From the NCBI GenBank assembly GCA_016789605.1, contig JAEUQO010000105.1:1-33325 (forward strand): a stretch of DNA of 33,325 bases, in the 5' to 3' direction. A model generated the notes under the pieces. That model saw nothing but the letters and a program-made list of their open reading frames with translations, was not told the DNA's origin and did not search any database. Both the position numbers and the translations under genes were made by a program. Below, in pieces: positions 18,167 to 25,827 of the stretch (positions within the stretch are counted from its first letter, which is position 1; each line of letters starts with the position of its first letter). The stretch is from Acidobacteriota bacterium (lineage in GTDB: Bacteria > Acidobacteriota > Blastocatellia > RBC074).

Positions 18167-19040
18167 GCCGCATCCCTCGCAGATAACCGGCTACGAACGC
18201 AATTTCACGCAACGCATCCAACAGCGAAAAACAACACGCTTTGACAAGTCCAAACTGACGACGGTAGGCAGGCACGTGTTGCGCAAACAACGGCAACCGC
18301 AACAGCAACCGCGCCAACCGCGCGCGTGGGCGTTGCCAACGTTGCGCCGGAGCGATTTGCCCAAAGACAAATGCGCCTTCGCCATAGTTGGCCAGCGTTT
18401 TCAGCAAACTGGCGACGGTTTGGCGGTGATGGTGCAATACCAGCGCCTCGTCCGCGCGGCGAAATTCATAGCCCAGGGTTTTTAACCGCAAGCATAATTC
18501 CGGTTCTTCTCCGCCCGGTTTGCGAAAGCGTTCGTCAAACAATCCGGCTTGCAGCAGCGCCGCGCGCCGAAAGCAGGCATTGGCCGTGATGAGGTAAGGA
18601 ATTTCGCTGTGCGCACCGGGACGCGGATTGAGAAAACCCGCCACGTCTACGTATTCACCAATTAGCCCCTGCGTGGCGTGGCGAATCAATCCGCCGACGC
18701 CTGCGATTTGGTCAGCGGTAAAGCCGCGCAAAAGCTGGCACAACCAATCAGGCTGCGGCAGACAATCGCTGTCGGTGAACGCGATGAATTCGCCCGTCGC
18801 CGCGCGCACGCCGCAATTGCGTGCGGCAGCGGGACCTTGGTTGCTTTGACGAACGTAGCGAATTTGCGCGCCGAACGATTGCAACACGCTGGCCGTGGCG
18901 TCGGTCGAACCGTCATCCACCACAATGATTTCGTGTGCGCGGCAATGTTGTTGTTGCACGGCTTCGATGGTTTGCCGGATTGTTCCCGCCGCGTTGTAGA
19001 CCGGAATGACTACCGATACCAAAGCCTGTTCCGTGGTCAC
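18156..19040 (-). CDS. Family 2 glycosyltransferase, GTG start
   Basis: The protein is 294 aa when begun at GTG 19038-19040 ([20 protein letters not shown]), which forms a GTGA overlap with the preceding stop. The open frame extends 94 codons further upstream but that part is Arg-rich and lies antisense-like within the previous gene, so I reject it. Motifs are [46 protein letters not shown] (DSD at 90-92) and [12 protein letters not shown] in the catalytic-base position. It resembles GT2 enzymes of capsule loci. The C-terminal 60 residues contain an amphipathic Arg/Leu stretch. Donor unknown. Confidence 0.9.
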   Translation of the reverse strand: MTTEQALVSVVIPVYNAAGTIRQTIEAVQQQHCRAHEIIVVDDGSTDATASVLQSFGAQIRYVRQSNQGPAAARNCGVRAATGEFIAFTDSDCLPQPDWLCQLLRGFTADQIAGVGGLIRHATQGLIGEYVDVAGFLNPRPGAHSEIPYLITANACFRRAALLQAGLFDERFRKPGGEEPELCLRLKTLGYEFRRADEALVLHHHRQTVASLLKTLANYGEGAFVFGQIAPAQRWQRPRARLARLLLRLPLFAQHVPAYRRQFGLVKACCFSLLDALREIAFVAGYLRGMRRAA

Positions 19041-19990
19041 GATTGTGCGTCTCCGCCGGGCGCTCGCTTGGGGAATATCTGACGCCGCCAGGTTCCGAGC
19101 TGCTGTCGCAGCGGGCGAAGCGCGAAATGTCGCATCCACGAAAGCTGTAACCGCCAGTGTTCCTCCGTGAGCGGCGAGCCCCAATACCGGCGAGAAAAGC
19201 GGCGCAGGTCGCGATGATAGGCGGCGTAATCGTCGCCGGTTTTGGCGGCGGCGTGGTAATGACAGGCGGCCAATACTTGATCCACAGTCACAAACGGAAC
19301 GTGCCGGGAAATGCGCGCCCAATAATCAAAATCCATAATCAGATGCAGCGATTCATCTAGTGCGCCAACTGTTTCGCCGACTTCGCGCCGCCAGAAAATC
19401 GCCGGTTGATGCATCTGGTATCCGCGCCAGAATTCCAACAGGCGTTGTCGCGTTTCATAACTTCCTGTCAGCGTTACCGGCGGACGTCCATCGTCGTAAA
19501 GTTTCAAGCAATGGCCTGCCAGCGCGAAATTACCTGTGCCGTTTGCCAGCAGTTTCCCCACCGTCGCAAGCGTTCCCGGCAGGTAATAGTCGTCGCTGTT
19601 CAGCCAACACAGCACGTCACCCGTCGCCCGCGCAAATCCTTTGTTGAGCGCGTGGCTTTGGCCACGGTCGGGTTCGCTAACCCAGTGACTCAACCACGGT
19701 TCGTATTTGCGAATGACGGCAACGCTGTCATCCGTGCTGCCGCCGTCAATGATGATGTATTCGAGGTGCGGATAGTTTTGCAGCAAGACCGAGCGAATCG
19801 TCTGTTCGAGAAATCCGCCCTGATTGAATGACGGCGTGATGACGCTGATTTTGGGCAGCGCAGCGCTGCTTTCTGTTGCACTGCTTTCTTGTGTTGGCTT
19901 TGCTGTGACTTGCCAGGGCCAGCCGGTCTTGCCCTCCGGCGCTTGCGGGAATGTTTCGCTGATCAGCGTTTCAGTCAATTGAGCGTACAT
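19037..19990 (-). CDS. Family 2 glycosyltransferase with GKTGWPW N-terminal extension
   Basis: This 317-aa GT2 starts at ATG 19988-19990; a TTG at 20015-20017 would add nine residues and sits 6 bp after the Wzt stop, so the start is open. About 45 residues precede the catalytic domain and contain [12 protein letters not shown], a short motif I recall from other environmental GT2 enzymes. The domain follows with [50 protein letters not shown] and [14 protein letters not shown] (NSDD at 131-134). The catalytic-base area reads [13 protein letters not shown]. It is a GT-A inverting enzyme of the sort that acts early in repeat-unit assembly in many loci. Donor unknown. Confidence 0.9.
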   Translation of the reverse strand: MYAQLTETLISETFPQAPEGKTGWPWQVTAKPTQESSATESSAALPKISVITPSFNQGGFLEQTIRSVLLQNYPHLEYIIIDGGSTDDSVAVIRKYEPWLSHWVSEPDRGQSHALNKGFARATGDVLCWLNSDDYYLPGTLATVGKLLANGTGNFALAGHCLKLYDDGRPPVTLTGSYETRQRLLEFWRGYQMHQPAIFWRREVGETVGALDESLHLIMDFDYWARISRHVPFVTVDQVLAACHYHAAAKTGDDYAAYHRDLRRFSRRYWGSPLTEEHWRLQLSWMRHFALRPLRQQLGTWRRQIFPKRAPGGDAQS

Positions 19991-20023
19991 ACCTGTGGCG
20001 AAAACGCGTGAACGCAATCCGCG

Positions 20024-21322
20024 TTACGCCTCGCCTTCGACAGACCATTGGTGCGGAACCAGCACACCTTTGCCGCGCCAGCCGGGCGGGTACAACCGAC
20101 CGGTGCCATAAAAATCGCCGTCTTCGACTTCCAGTTCGATGGCGTTTTCGATCCAGTCTTCGATTTCGCCGTTGACCTGCAAAAAGAGGGTGATCAGATA
20201 TTGGCTTTGACTCAGGGGCAGCTGCGGAATCACGCACCGCAGCGTACCTGATGACGGCAAGTTGATCGGATCGCGCACGACCAGTTCGCTGGAACAGTTA
20301 AAGAGCGCCTGTCCCAGTCCGTCGTAGAAGGTCACCGACGCACGACAATTGGGCAGCGTACGATGTTGTTCGGCTTGATAATCGAGCAGCACCACCAGCG
20401 GTTCGCCAGAGATGCCGTGTTCCACCGGATTGCCTGCGCCGTCTTCAAACCGCACGCGCGTGAAGCGCACGTTGCCCGCGCCGCGCCGGTCGGTGAAGCC
20501 GGACAAATCCCAAGGCGTCGCCGTGCGCAGGCTTTTCAGATAACGCTGAATGATCGGTTCGATGGCGTCATCGCCGACCAGGCGGCCTTTTTCGAGCAAC
20601 AAACCGCGCTGGCATAGATTCAGCATCGCGGCGGTGTTGTGGCTGACAAACAGAATCGTGCGGCCCTGTTGCGCCACATCGCTCATTTTGCCCAGACATT
20701 TTTTCTGAAATGCGGCGTCGCCGACGGCCAACACCTCGTCCACAAGCAGGATTTCCGGTTCCAGGTGCGCGGCGACGGCAAAGGCCAGCCGCACATACAT
20801 GCCGCTGCTGTAATGTTTGACCGGCGTATCTACAAATTGTTCGAGCTCGGCAAACGCGACGATTTCATCGAACTTGCGTTCGATTTCACGGCGCGCCATG
20901 CCCAGGATCGAACCGTTGAGAAAGATGTTTTCGCGTCCGCTGAGTTCGGGATGAAAGCCGGTGCCGACTTCGAGCAGGCTGCCGACGCGGCCCTGGATTT
21001 CGGCAAAGCCGGAAGCCGGTTCCGTGATGCGCGAAAGAATTTTGAGCAGCGTGCTTTTGCCCGCGCCGTTGCGTCCGATGATGGCGACGACTTCGCCGGG
21101 GCGGATTGTAAAGCTGACGTCTTTGAGCGCCCACAAATCCGGCGCATCGTGTGACTGGCGACCGTTGCGCGCAAACGGATTCAAGCGTGCCGCCGAAGCG
21201 GTGATGACATCACGCAAGGTACGTTGCGTAGGCGCCAGGGCGCCCAGCGTATAGCGCTTTGACAGATTGACGGCTTTTAGAGCGAATGGTGTTTGCGCGT
21301 TCAAAGATTCACTTCCAGCCAT
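20024..21322 (-). CDS. wzt: ABC polysaccharide exporter ATPase, Wzt-like with C-terminal sugar-binding domain
   Basis: This protein is 432 aa from ATG 21320-21322. The ABC domain has Walker A GRNGAGKST (83-91), signature YSSGM (171-175), Walker B ILLVDE (191-196) and the H-loop SHNT (His228). After a linker at about 260 comes a beta-rich domain ending in EDGDFYGTGRLYPPGWRGKG, the Wzt C-terminal fold that binds the non-reducing end of the glycan before export. An alternative TTG start at 21302-21304 has GGAAG 8 nt upstream and would make a TTGA overlap with the upstream stop, so the start is uncertain. Wzt normally works with the permease Wzm, but no permease gene is present in the window, although Wza/Wzc/Wzy-like genes are. 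The partner may lie elsewhere. Confidence 0.92.
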   Translation of the reverse strand: MAGSESLNAQTPFALKAVNLSKRYTLGALAPTQRTLRDVITASAARLNPFARNGRQSHDAPDLWALKDVSFTIRPGEVVAIIGRNGAGKSTLLKILSRITEPASGFAEIQGRVGSLLEVGTGFHPELSGRENIFLNGSILGMARREIERKFDEIVAFAELEQFVDTPVKHYSSGMYVRLAFAVAAHLEPEILLVDEVLAVGDAAFQKKCLGKMSDVAQQGRTILFVSHNTAAMLNLCQRGLLLEKGRLVGDDAIEPIIQRYLKSLRTATPWDLSGFTDRRGAGNVRFTRVRFEDGAGNPVEHGISGEPLVVLLDYQAEQHRTLPNCRASVTFYDGLGQALFNCSSELVVRDPINLPSSGTLRCVIPQLPLSQSQYLITLFLQVNGEIEDWIENAIELEVEDGDFYGTGRLYPPGWRGKGVLVPHQWSVEGEA

Positions 21323-23187
21323 TGGCCCAGCACGTAAAAACTCCAGACGCGCGACCAGGAAATATTGCCCGCTAGAAATCCGCGCCAGATGGTTTGCATT
21401 TCCGGGGCGTGTAACAGCGATGTCAGCCGCGACGATTGCAACACGGCCTCCGCTTCTGTGCGCAGCTTGCCTTGCAACCACACCTTGAAGGGAAGCTCGA
21501 AACCGCGTTTTGGACGGTCAATGATTTCACGCGGCAAATCCGGCGCGGCGTTGGTCAACAACCATTTTGGTTGCTCGGCGCGCAGTTTGAAAGCGCCAGG
21601 AATGGTCAACATGCGTTCGACCAGCAGATGATCCAGCAGCGGCACGCGCACTTCCAGGCTGTGTGCCATGCTCATTGCGTCGGTGTCGCGCAACAAGGTG
21701 TTGCCCAGATAACCGCCCAATTCCAACGCCGACGCCTGATTGATCGGGTCGGCCTGGGCGCAAAGCGCAAGCTGACGTTCCGTCCAGACGGCGAGTTCTG
21801 TCTGTTCCGTTGTGTGTTCCAGCTTGGCGTGTTGCAGCGCACGTCGTTGTGCCGGGGAAAAAAGCTGGCGATGTAAGCGCACGCTGTGTTCGTCAAACTG
21901 TTCGCTGCGCAACAGGGCGCTGAGCTTGCTGGCGCGTTGTCCGCTGGCAAACGCGCCGAGCGCCGCTGCGGCAGCATTGCGCACGCCGAAGGGAACGGCT
22001 CCGGCTACGGCGCGCAACTGTTCGTCGCGCGCGACCGTGCGAAAGACGCGATAGCCGGCAAACACTTCGTCGCCACCCAAGCCGGAAAGCGCGACTTTGA
22101 GTCCTGCGTCGGCAGCCGCTTGCGAAACGATGTAGGTGTTGATGCCGTCAATCGAAGGCTGATCCATGGCGCGCAACGCGTGCGGCAATTGCGCCAGGAT
22201 TTCACCTTCGGTCAGCAACACATTGGTGTGTTGTGTCTGATACTGCCGGGCGACGGTTTCAGCGTAGCTCTGTTCGCTGAATTCCTGTTCGCGAAAGCAA
22301 ACCGAAAACGATTTGATTTCCTGCCTGGTTGCGCGCCGCAACAACGCGACAATCGCGCTGGAATCAATGCCGCCGCTCAAAAACACGCCCACCGGCACAT
22401 CGGCAACCAGACGCAAGCGCACGGCTTCGTGCAACAGCGCGCTGATTTCTGCGCGCAAGGCAGCCGCATCTTTAACCAGTTCGGGCACGGCGTCGGCGCG
22501 CAGTTCCCAATACGGCGTTGTCGTGAGTTGTCCGTCTTTGAAATTCAGTTTGTGGCCGGGCAACAGGGCATAGACGTTTTCGATGATCGTCAGCGGTTGT
22601 TGCACCGAACCGAACGCCAGATAGCTATCCAGCGCGGCGGCTGACAGGCGGCGCGGCACCAAGCCTGTCGCCAACAGTGCACGCAATTCCGACGCGAAGA
22701 GCAGCGTTTGTCCGTCGTGAAAGTAATAGAGCGGCTTGATGCCCAAGCGGTCGCGTAACAGCGTTAGTTGTCGTGCGCGTGCGTGCCAGAACCCAAAGGC
22801 GAACATTCCGCGCCAATCCGTGATCGCCGCATCGCCCAGCAAGCCATAACCTTTGAGCAAAACTTCGGTGTCGCTTTCGGATTGAAAGCGTAACCCGCGT
22901 TGAATGAGTTTTTCGCGCGCCTGACGAAAATTGAATACTTCGCCGTTGTAGGTAATCCAGTTGCCGGTGATGTCGTCGCGCATTGGCTGATGTCCGGCAG
23001 GCGACAGGTCAAGGATGGCCAGACGGCTTTGCGCAAAGGCGACAGTCAGACCGTCTCGTTCATCGCTGATGAATTCGACGCCCTGGTCGTCAGGGCCGCG
23101 ATGCGCCAAAGCGCGCAACCCGCGTTGCAGCGGTTCGCTGATGGTTGCACGGGATTGGTTGGTGATGATGCCGATGATGCCGCACAT
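21301..23187 (-). CDS. asnB: Asparagine synthase (glutamine-hydrolysing) family amidotransferase, copy 2
   Basis: The protein is 628 aa from ATG 23185-23187. This start puts the obligatory Cys at position 2 (MCGIIGIITN); a GTG nine codons upstream would bury it. The glutaminase domain has HRGPDDQG, YNGEVFNF and SESDTEV. The synthetase PP-loop SGGIDS lies at 271-276, followed by LSGLGGDEVFAGY and the C-terminal SLEVRVPLLDH and PKRGFELPFKVW motifs. It is clearly divergent from copy 1 (for instance a different central region and MCGII versus MCGIC), so the two are unlikely to be a recent duplication. It follows wzc after 217 bp without a Shine-Dalgarno of its own. Amidation of a sugar carboxylate is the likely role by context. 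Confidence 0.93.
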   Translation of the reverse strand: MCGIIGIITNQSRATISEPLQRGLRALAHRGPDDQGVEFISDERDGLTVAFAQSRLAILDLSPAGHQPMRDDITGNWITYNGEVFNFRQAREKLIQRGLRFQSESDTEVLLKGYGLLGDAAITDWRGMFAFGFWHARARQLTLLRDRLGIKPLYYFHDGQTLLFASELRALLATGLVPRRLSAAALDSYLAFGSVQQPLTIIENVYALLPGHKLNFKDGQLTTTPYWELRADAVPELVKDAAALRAEISALLHEAVRLRLVADVPVGVFLSGGIDSSAIVALLRRATRQEIKSFSVCFREQEFSEQSYAETVARQYQTQHTNVLLTEGEILAQLPHALRAMDQPSIDGINTYIVSQAAADAGLKVALSGLGGDEVFAGYRVFRTVARDEQLRAVAGAVPFGVRNAAAAALGAFASGQRASKLSALLRSEQFDEHSVRLHRQLFSPAQRRALQHAKLEHTTEQTELAVWTERQLALCAQADPINQASALELGGYLGNTLLRDTDAMSMAHSLEVRVPLLDHLLVERMLTIPGAFKLRAEQPKWLLTNAAPDLPREIIDRPKRGFELPFKVWLQGKLRTEAEAVLQSSRLTSLLHAPEMQTIWRGFLAGNISWSRVWSFYVLGQWLEVNL

Positions 23188-23404
23188 AGGCGTAACAGGT
23201 TGCCGCGCAGGCACACGTTGGCCCGCAAGTGCAAACCATAAAGGAAACCTCGTGGCGAGGCAGCGTCAAATTGTTGTCAACTTCGGTGGCGGAAAACGTG
23301 GGGAGAGAACGGCGCTGTCAGCGGCCAGACAAACGTGACCAACGGGTTGCGGTTGTTGCGTGCAGGCGCGGCAACCACGGCGCGCCGGTCGCCGCCACGG
23401 AGCC
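23188..23404 (-). other. Intergenic gap between wzc and asparagine synthase 2
   Basis: This 217-bp gap is the longest inside the polysaccharide run. Reading the minus strand, it contains a perfect -35-like TTGACA at 23280-23275 but no matching -10 at 16-18 nt. It also has a 5-bp stem with a 3-nt loop (CCTCG/CGAGG, 23248-23260) and a GC-rich start right after the wzc stop. No T-run follows any stem, so no Rho-independent terminator is called. A short open frame with a good Shine-Dalgarno begins at 23239 (see findings). An internal promoter is possible but not demonstrated. Confidence 0.5.
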
Positions 23405-25753
23405 TTAATCCTCAGCCCGCCGGGGTTTGCTTGTGGCTTCGCTGTCTTTGTCGCCGTCTTTGTCGCCGTTGCCATAGTAATAACGGCTGTAGTAGGTCGA
23501 GTAGTAGTAATAGTCGTGTGGTTGCAATTTGATCTGATTGATCACCACGCCCAGGATTTTTGCGCCGACGGATTGCAAATGCGCCTTGGTACGTTGCGCC
23601 ATTTCGCGCGGCGTCACGCCGCCTTTGACGACGATGATGACGCCTTCGACCAGCGCCGAGAGAATCAAGCTGTCGGCAAACGAAGACACCGGCGGCGAAT
23701 CAATCACGACATAATCGAAATTGGATGAGAGCGTTTCGACGACGGTTTTCATGCGCGCCGAGCCGAGCAGTTCCGCCGGATTCGGCGGCAACGGGCCCAC
23801 GGGCAAAACATACAAATTCGGCATCGCGATCTGAATCAGCGAAGCCAGTTCGCCTTCGCCCGCCAGAAAATTGCTCAGGCCGACGTTGTTTTTCAAACCG
23901 AACATTTTGTGCACACGCGGACGCCGCAAATCAGCGTCTACGATCAGTACGGCTGCGCCTGTTTGCGCCAGCGAAATGGCCGTGTTCACACTGGTCGTGG
24001 TTTTGCCCTCGGCGGGCTGGCTGCTGGTGATGAGCAACGTGCGCGGCGCGTGTCCGGCAGAAGAGAGCAACAGCGCCGTGCGCAACTGGCGATAGCTTTC
24101 GGCCATGGACGAATTGGCTTCGACTTGTGTCAGGATCACCTGGCCGTTGTTGGCCAGCGCCGGAGCCAGTTCTTTGCCGTTATCAGCGCCATTGCCGCCG
24201 CCGGTCAGCAAGCGGCGGGCTTTGCCGGTGTTGGGCAGCATCGGAATCACGCCCAGCGCGGGCAATTTCATGTAACGGTCAATGTCTTCGACCGATTCAA
24301 TCTTGTTGTTGATGTAATCGAGGAAGAGCACCAGGCCTACGCCTGCGATCAGGGCGAGCAAGGCGCTGAGCAAAATGTTCTGGGTACGTTTGGGGGCGAC
24401 CGGCACTTGCGGTAACGCGGCGTGTTTGGTCACGCGGATGGCGTCTTTCAACAAACCGGCGGTCGAAACTTCAACGCCCTGCTGGCTTTTTAACAGATTG
24501 GCCAGCATTTCGCGGTTGGTGTCAACTTCCTGTTGCAGCATCTTGGCGCTGATGGCGCCTTCGTTTTGCTGCATGGTTTCGGCGCGCTGTTGGGCGAATG
24601 CCTTGCGCAACCCATCCTCTTTTTGCGTGGCGGCGCGGTACTGATTTTCGATGGTGGTCAGAATGCGCTGATGCGAAGCGCGCAATTCGCCTTCGAGCTG
24701 TTCCAATTGCTGCGTGACTTTTTTGACTGCGGGCCATTCCGGCGTGAATTCGACCAGCAATTGTTCGCGCTGTTGGCGCAAATCGGTGATTTTCTTGTTC
24801 AACTCTTGTGCGATGGGGTCGCGCTGAATTTCCGGCACGGTGGAAATGTCTGCGACGCCACGGCTCATTTCATAGGCTAGTTGCGCGTTTTTGCGGTCGG
24901 TTTCGGCTTGCAACAGCAACTGGTTGAGTGCGGCCAACCGTTCCGACACGGTGTTTTCCTTTTCGCCAAAATCGAGCACCTGATTGCTGCGGCGATAATT
25001 CAACAGCCGTTCTTCAGCTTCGCGCAGTTTCAACTTGTACCCGGCAATGCTTTTGTCCAGAAACTGGCTGGCTTTTTTGTTGGCTTCGGCGCGGCTTTCG
25101 TAGATGTTTTTGATGTACGCGTCGGCCCAGGTGTCGGCGATTTTGCGCGCCAATTCCTTGTTCTGGTGCCGGTAGTGAATTTCGATCAACCGCGTTTCGC
25201 GAATTGGTTTGATTTCGACATTGCCGAGCAGCGTGTTGATGTATGGTTCCAGTCGCTGCATTTCGGCTTGCGTGTCAGATTCACCGCTCGACACTTCCAG
25301 GTCGGCCGTTTGTTGGTTCAGCGGGCGCGACAATCCGGGCAAAAAATCCGGGTTGTGTTCCAAATCCAGCGCACGCGTGACCAGATAGGCGACTGGCGGG
25401 CTTTGCATGATCTTCAACTGGGTGTTGATGTATTGCGAGTCATCGCTGCCGCCCATGTTGATCTGCAAATCCTTGAGGTTGACGACGCGGTCTTCGCGCA
25501 CGAGTTCGACTTCGGTTACGCCTTCGTATATCGAAGGCAACCGCAGGTTGTAGATCGTGGCCAGGGTGACGACCAGGATCAGGGCGCTGATGGGAACCCA
25601 CAACCGGCGGCGAATGATGCGCCAGTAATCGCGCAAATGAGTCTCTTCACGGTCAACCGCCACGCCGCGTCCGTAAACGTAATCCCGTTTCAGGTCGAGC
25701 ATGGTCGCCGCTTCTTCGGCGGTCACCAGTTTGGTTTTGGCTTCTTCTTGCAT
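23405..25753 (-). CDS. wzc: Polysaccharide co-polymerase and bacterial tyrosine kinase, Wzc-like
   Basis: This 782-aa inner-membrane protein has a cytoplasmic N-tail and a first membrane helix at about 53-70. A Wzz-type periplasmic domain follows with long coiled-coil segments (about 215-430), then a second helix at about 461-481. The cytoplasmic BY-kinase domain has Walker A SSQPAEGKTTT (577-587), Walker A' VLIVDADLRRP (602-612) and Walker B YVVIDSPP (681-688). The C-terminal tail carries nine tyrosines between residues 748 and 760, the autophosphorylation cluster, then an acidic and basic end. EANSSMAESYRQLRTALLLS matches the oligomerisation segment. It should control polymer length and export by phosphorylation cycling and pair with the Wza-like protein encoded just upstream. 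The ATG at 25751-25753 has no evident Shine-Dalgarno; a small hairpin lies 16 nt upstream. Confidence 0.95.
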   Translation of the reverse strand: MQEEAKTKLVTAEEAATMLDLKRDYVYGRGVAVDREETHLRDYWRIIRRRLWVPISALILVVTLATIYNLRLPSIYEGVTEVELVREDRVVNLKDLQINMGGSDDSQYINTQLKIMQSPPVAYLVTRALDLEHNPDFLPGLSRPLNQQTADLEVSSGESDTQAEMQRLEPYINTLLGNVEIKPIRETRLIEIHYRHQNKELARKIADTWADAYIKNIYESRAEANKKASQFLDKSIAGYKLKLREAEERLLNYRRSNQVLDFGEKENTVSERLAALNQLLLQAETDRKNAQLAYEMSRGVADISTVPEIQRDPIAQELNKKITDLRQQREQLLVEFTPEWPAVKKVTQQLEQLEGELRASHQRILTTIENQYRAATQKEDGLRKAFAQQRAETMQQNEGAISAKMLQQEVDTNREMLANLLKSQQGVEVSTAGLLKDAIRVTKHAALPQVPVAPKRTQNILLSALLALIAGVGLVLFLDYINNKIESVEDIDRYMKLPALGVIPMLPNTGKARRLLTGGGNGADNGKELAPALANNGQVILTQVEANSSMAESYRQLRTALLLSSAGHAPRTLLITSSQPAEGKTTTSVNTAISLAQTGAAVLIVDADLRRPRVHKMFGLKNNVGLSNFLAGEGELASLIQIAMPNLYVLPVGPLPPNPAELLGSARMKTVVETLSSNFDYVVIDSPPVSSFADSLILSALVEGVIIVVKGGVTPREMAQRTKAHLQSVGAKILGVVINQIKLQPHDYYYYSTYYSRYYYGNGDKDGDKDSEATSKPRRAED

Positions 25754-25769
25754 GTTGGGTTTGGGGCAA

Positions 25770-25785
25770 GGACGCTTACGCGTCC
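25770..25785 (-). promoter_or_regulatory. Stable mini-hairpin with GUAA tetraloop in the wza-wzc gap
   Basis: On the transcript strand the sequence is GGACGC-GUAA-GCGUCC, a perfect 6-bp stem closed by a GNRA-type tetraloop, ending 16 nt before the wzc ATG. No U-run follows, so it is not a classical terminator. It could influence translation initiation of the Shine-Dalgarno-poor wzc start or mark an RNA processing site. The structure is read directly; the function is inferred. Confidence 0.45.
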
Positions 25786-25793
25786 GCAGAAAA

Positions 25794-25827
25794 ACGGTAC
25801 TGACTTAACGACGGTACTGACCTAACG
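25794..25827. repeat. Tandem duplication of a 17-bp unit at the wza 3' end
   Basis: Two adjacent copies of a 17-bp unit, ACGGTACTGACTTAACG (25794-25810) and ACGGTACTGACCTAACG (25811-25827), differ at one base. The second contains the last Arg codon and the TAG stop of the wza-like gene; the first lies in the wza-wzc gap. It looks like a local slippage duplication that leaves the coding sequence intact. Confidence 0.9.

Noticed and set aside
23252..23280. TTGACA promoter-like box in the wzc-asnB gap
   Set aside because: No acceptable -10 hexamer at 16-18 nt spacing on the minus strand; kept only as a note in the gap description.
24881..25825. Plus-strand open frame of over 300 codons antisense to wzc
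   Set aside because: It is Phe/Gln/Val-rich, typical of the complement of coding sequence, and wzc is certain by its Walker motifs and Tyr tail.
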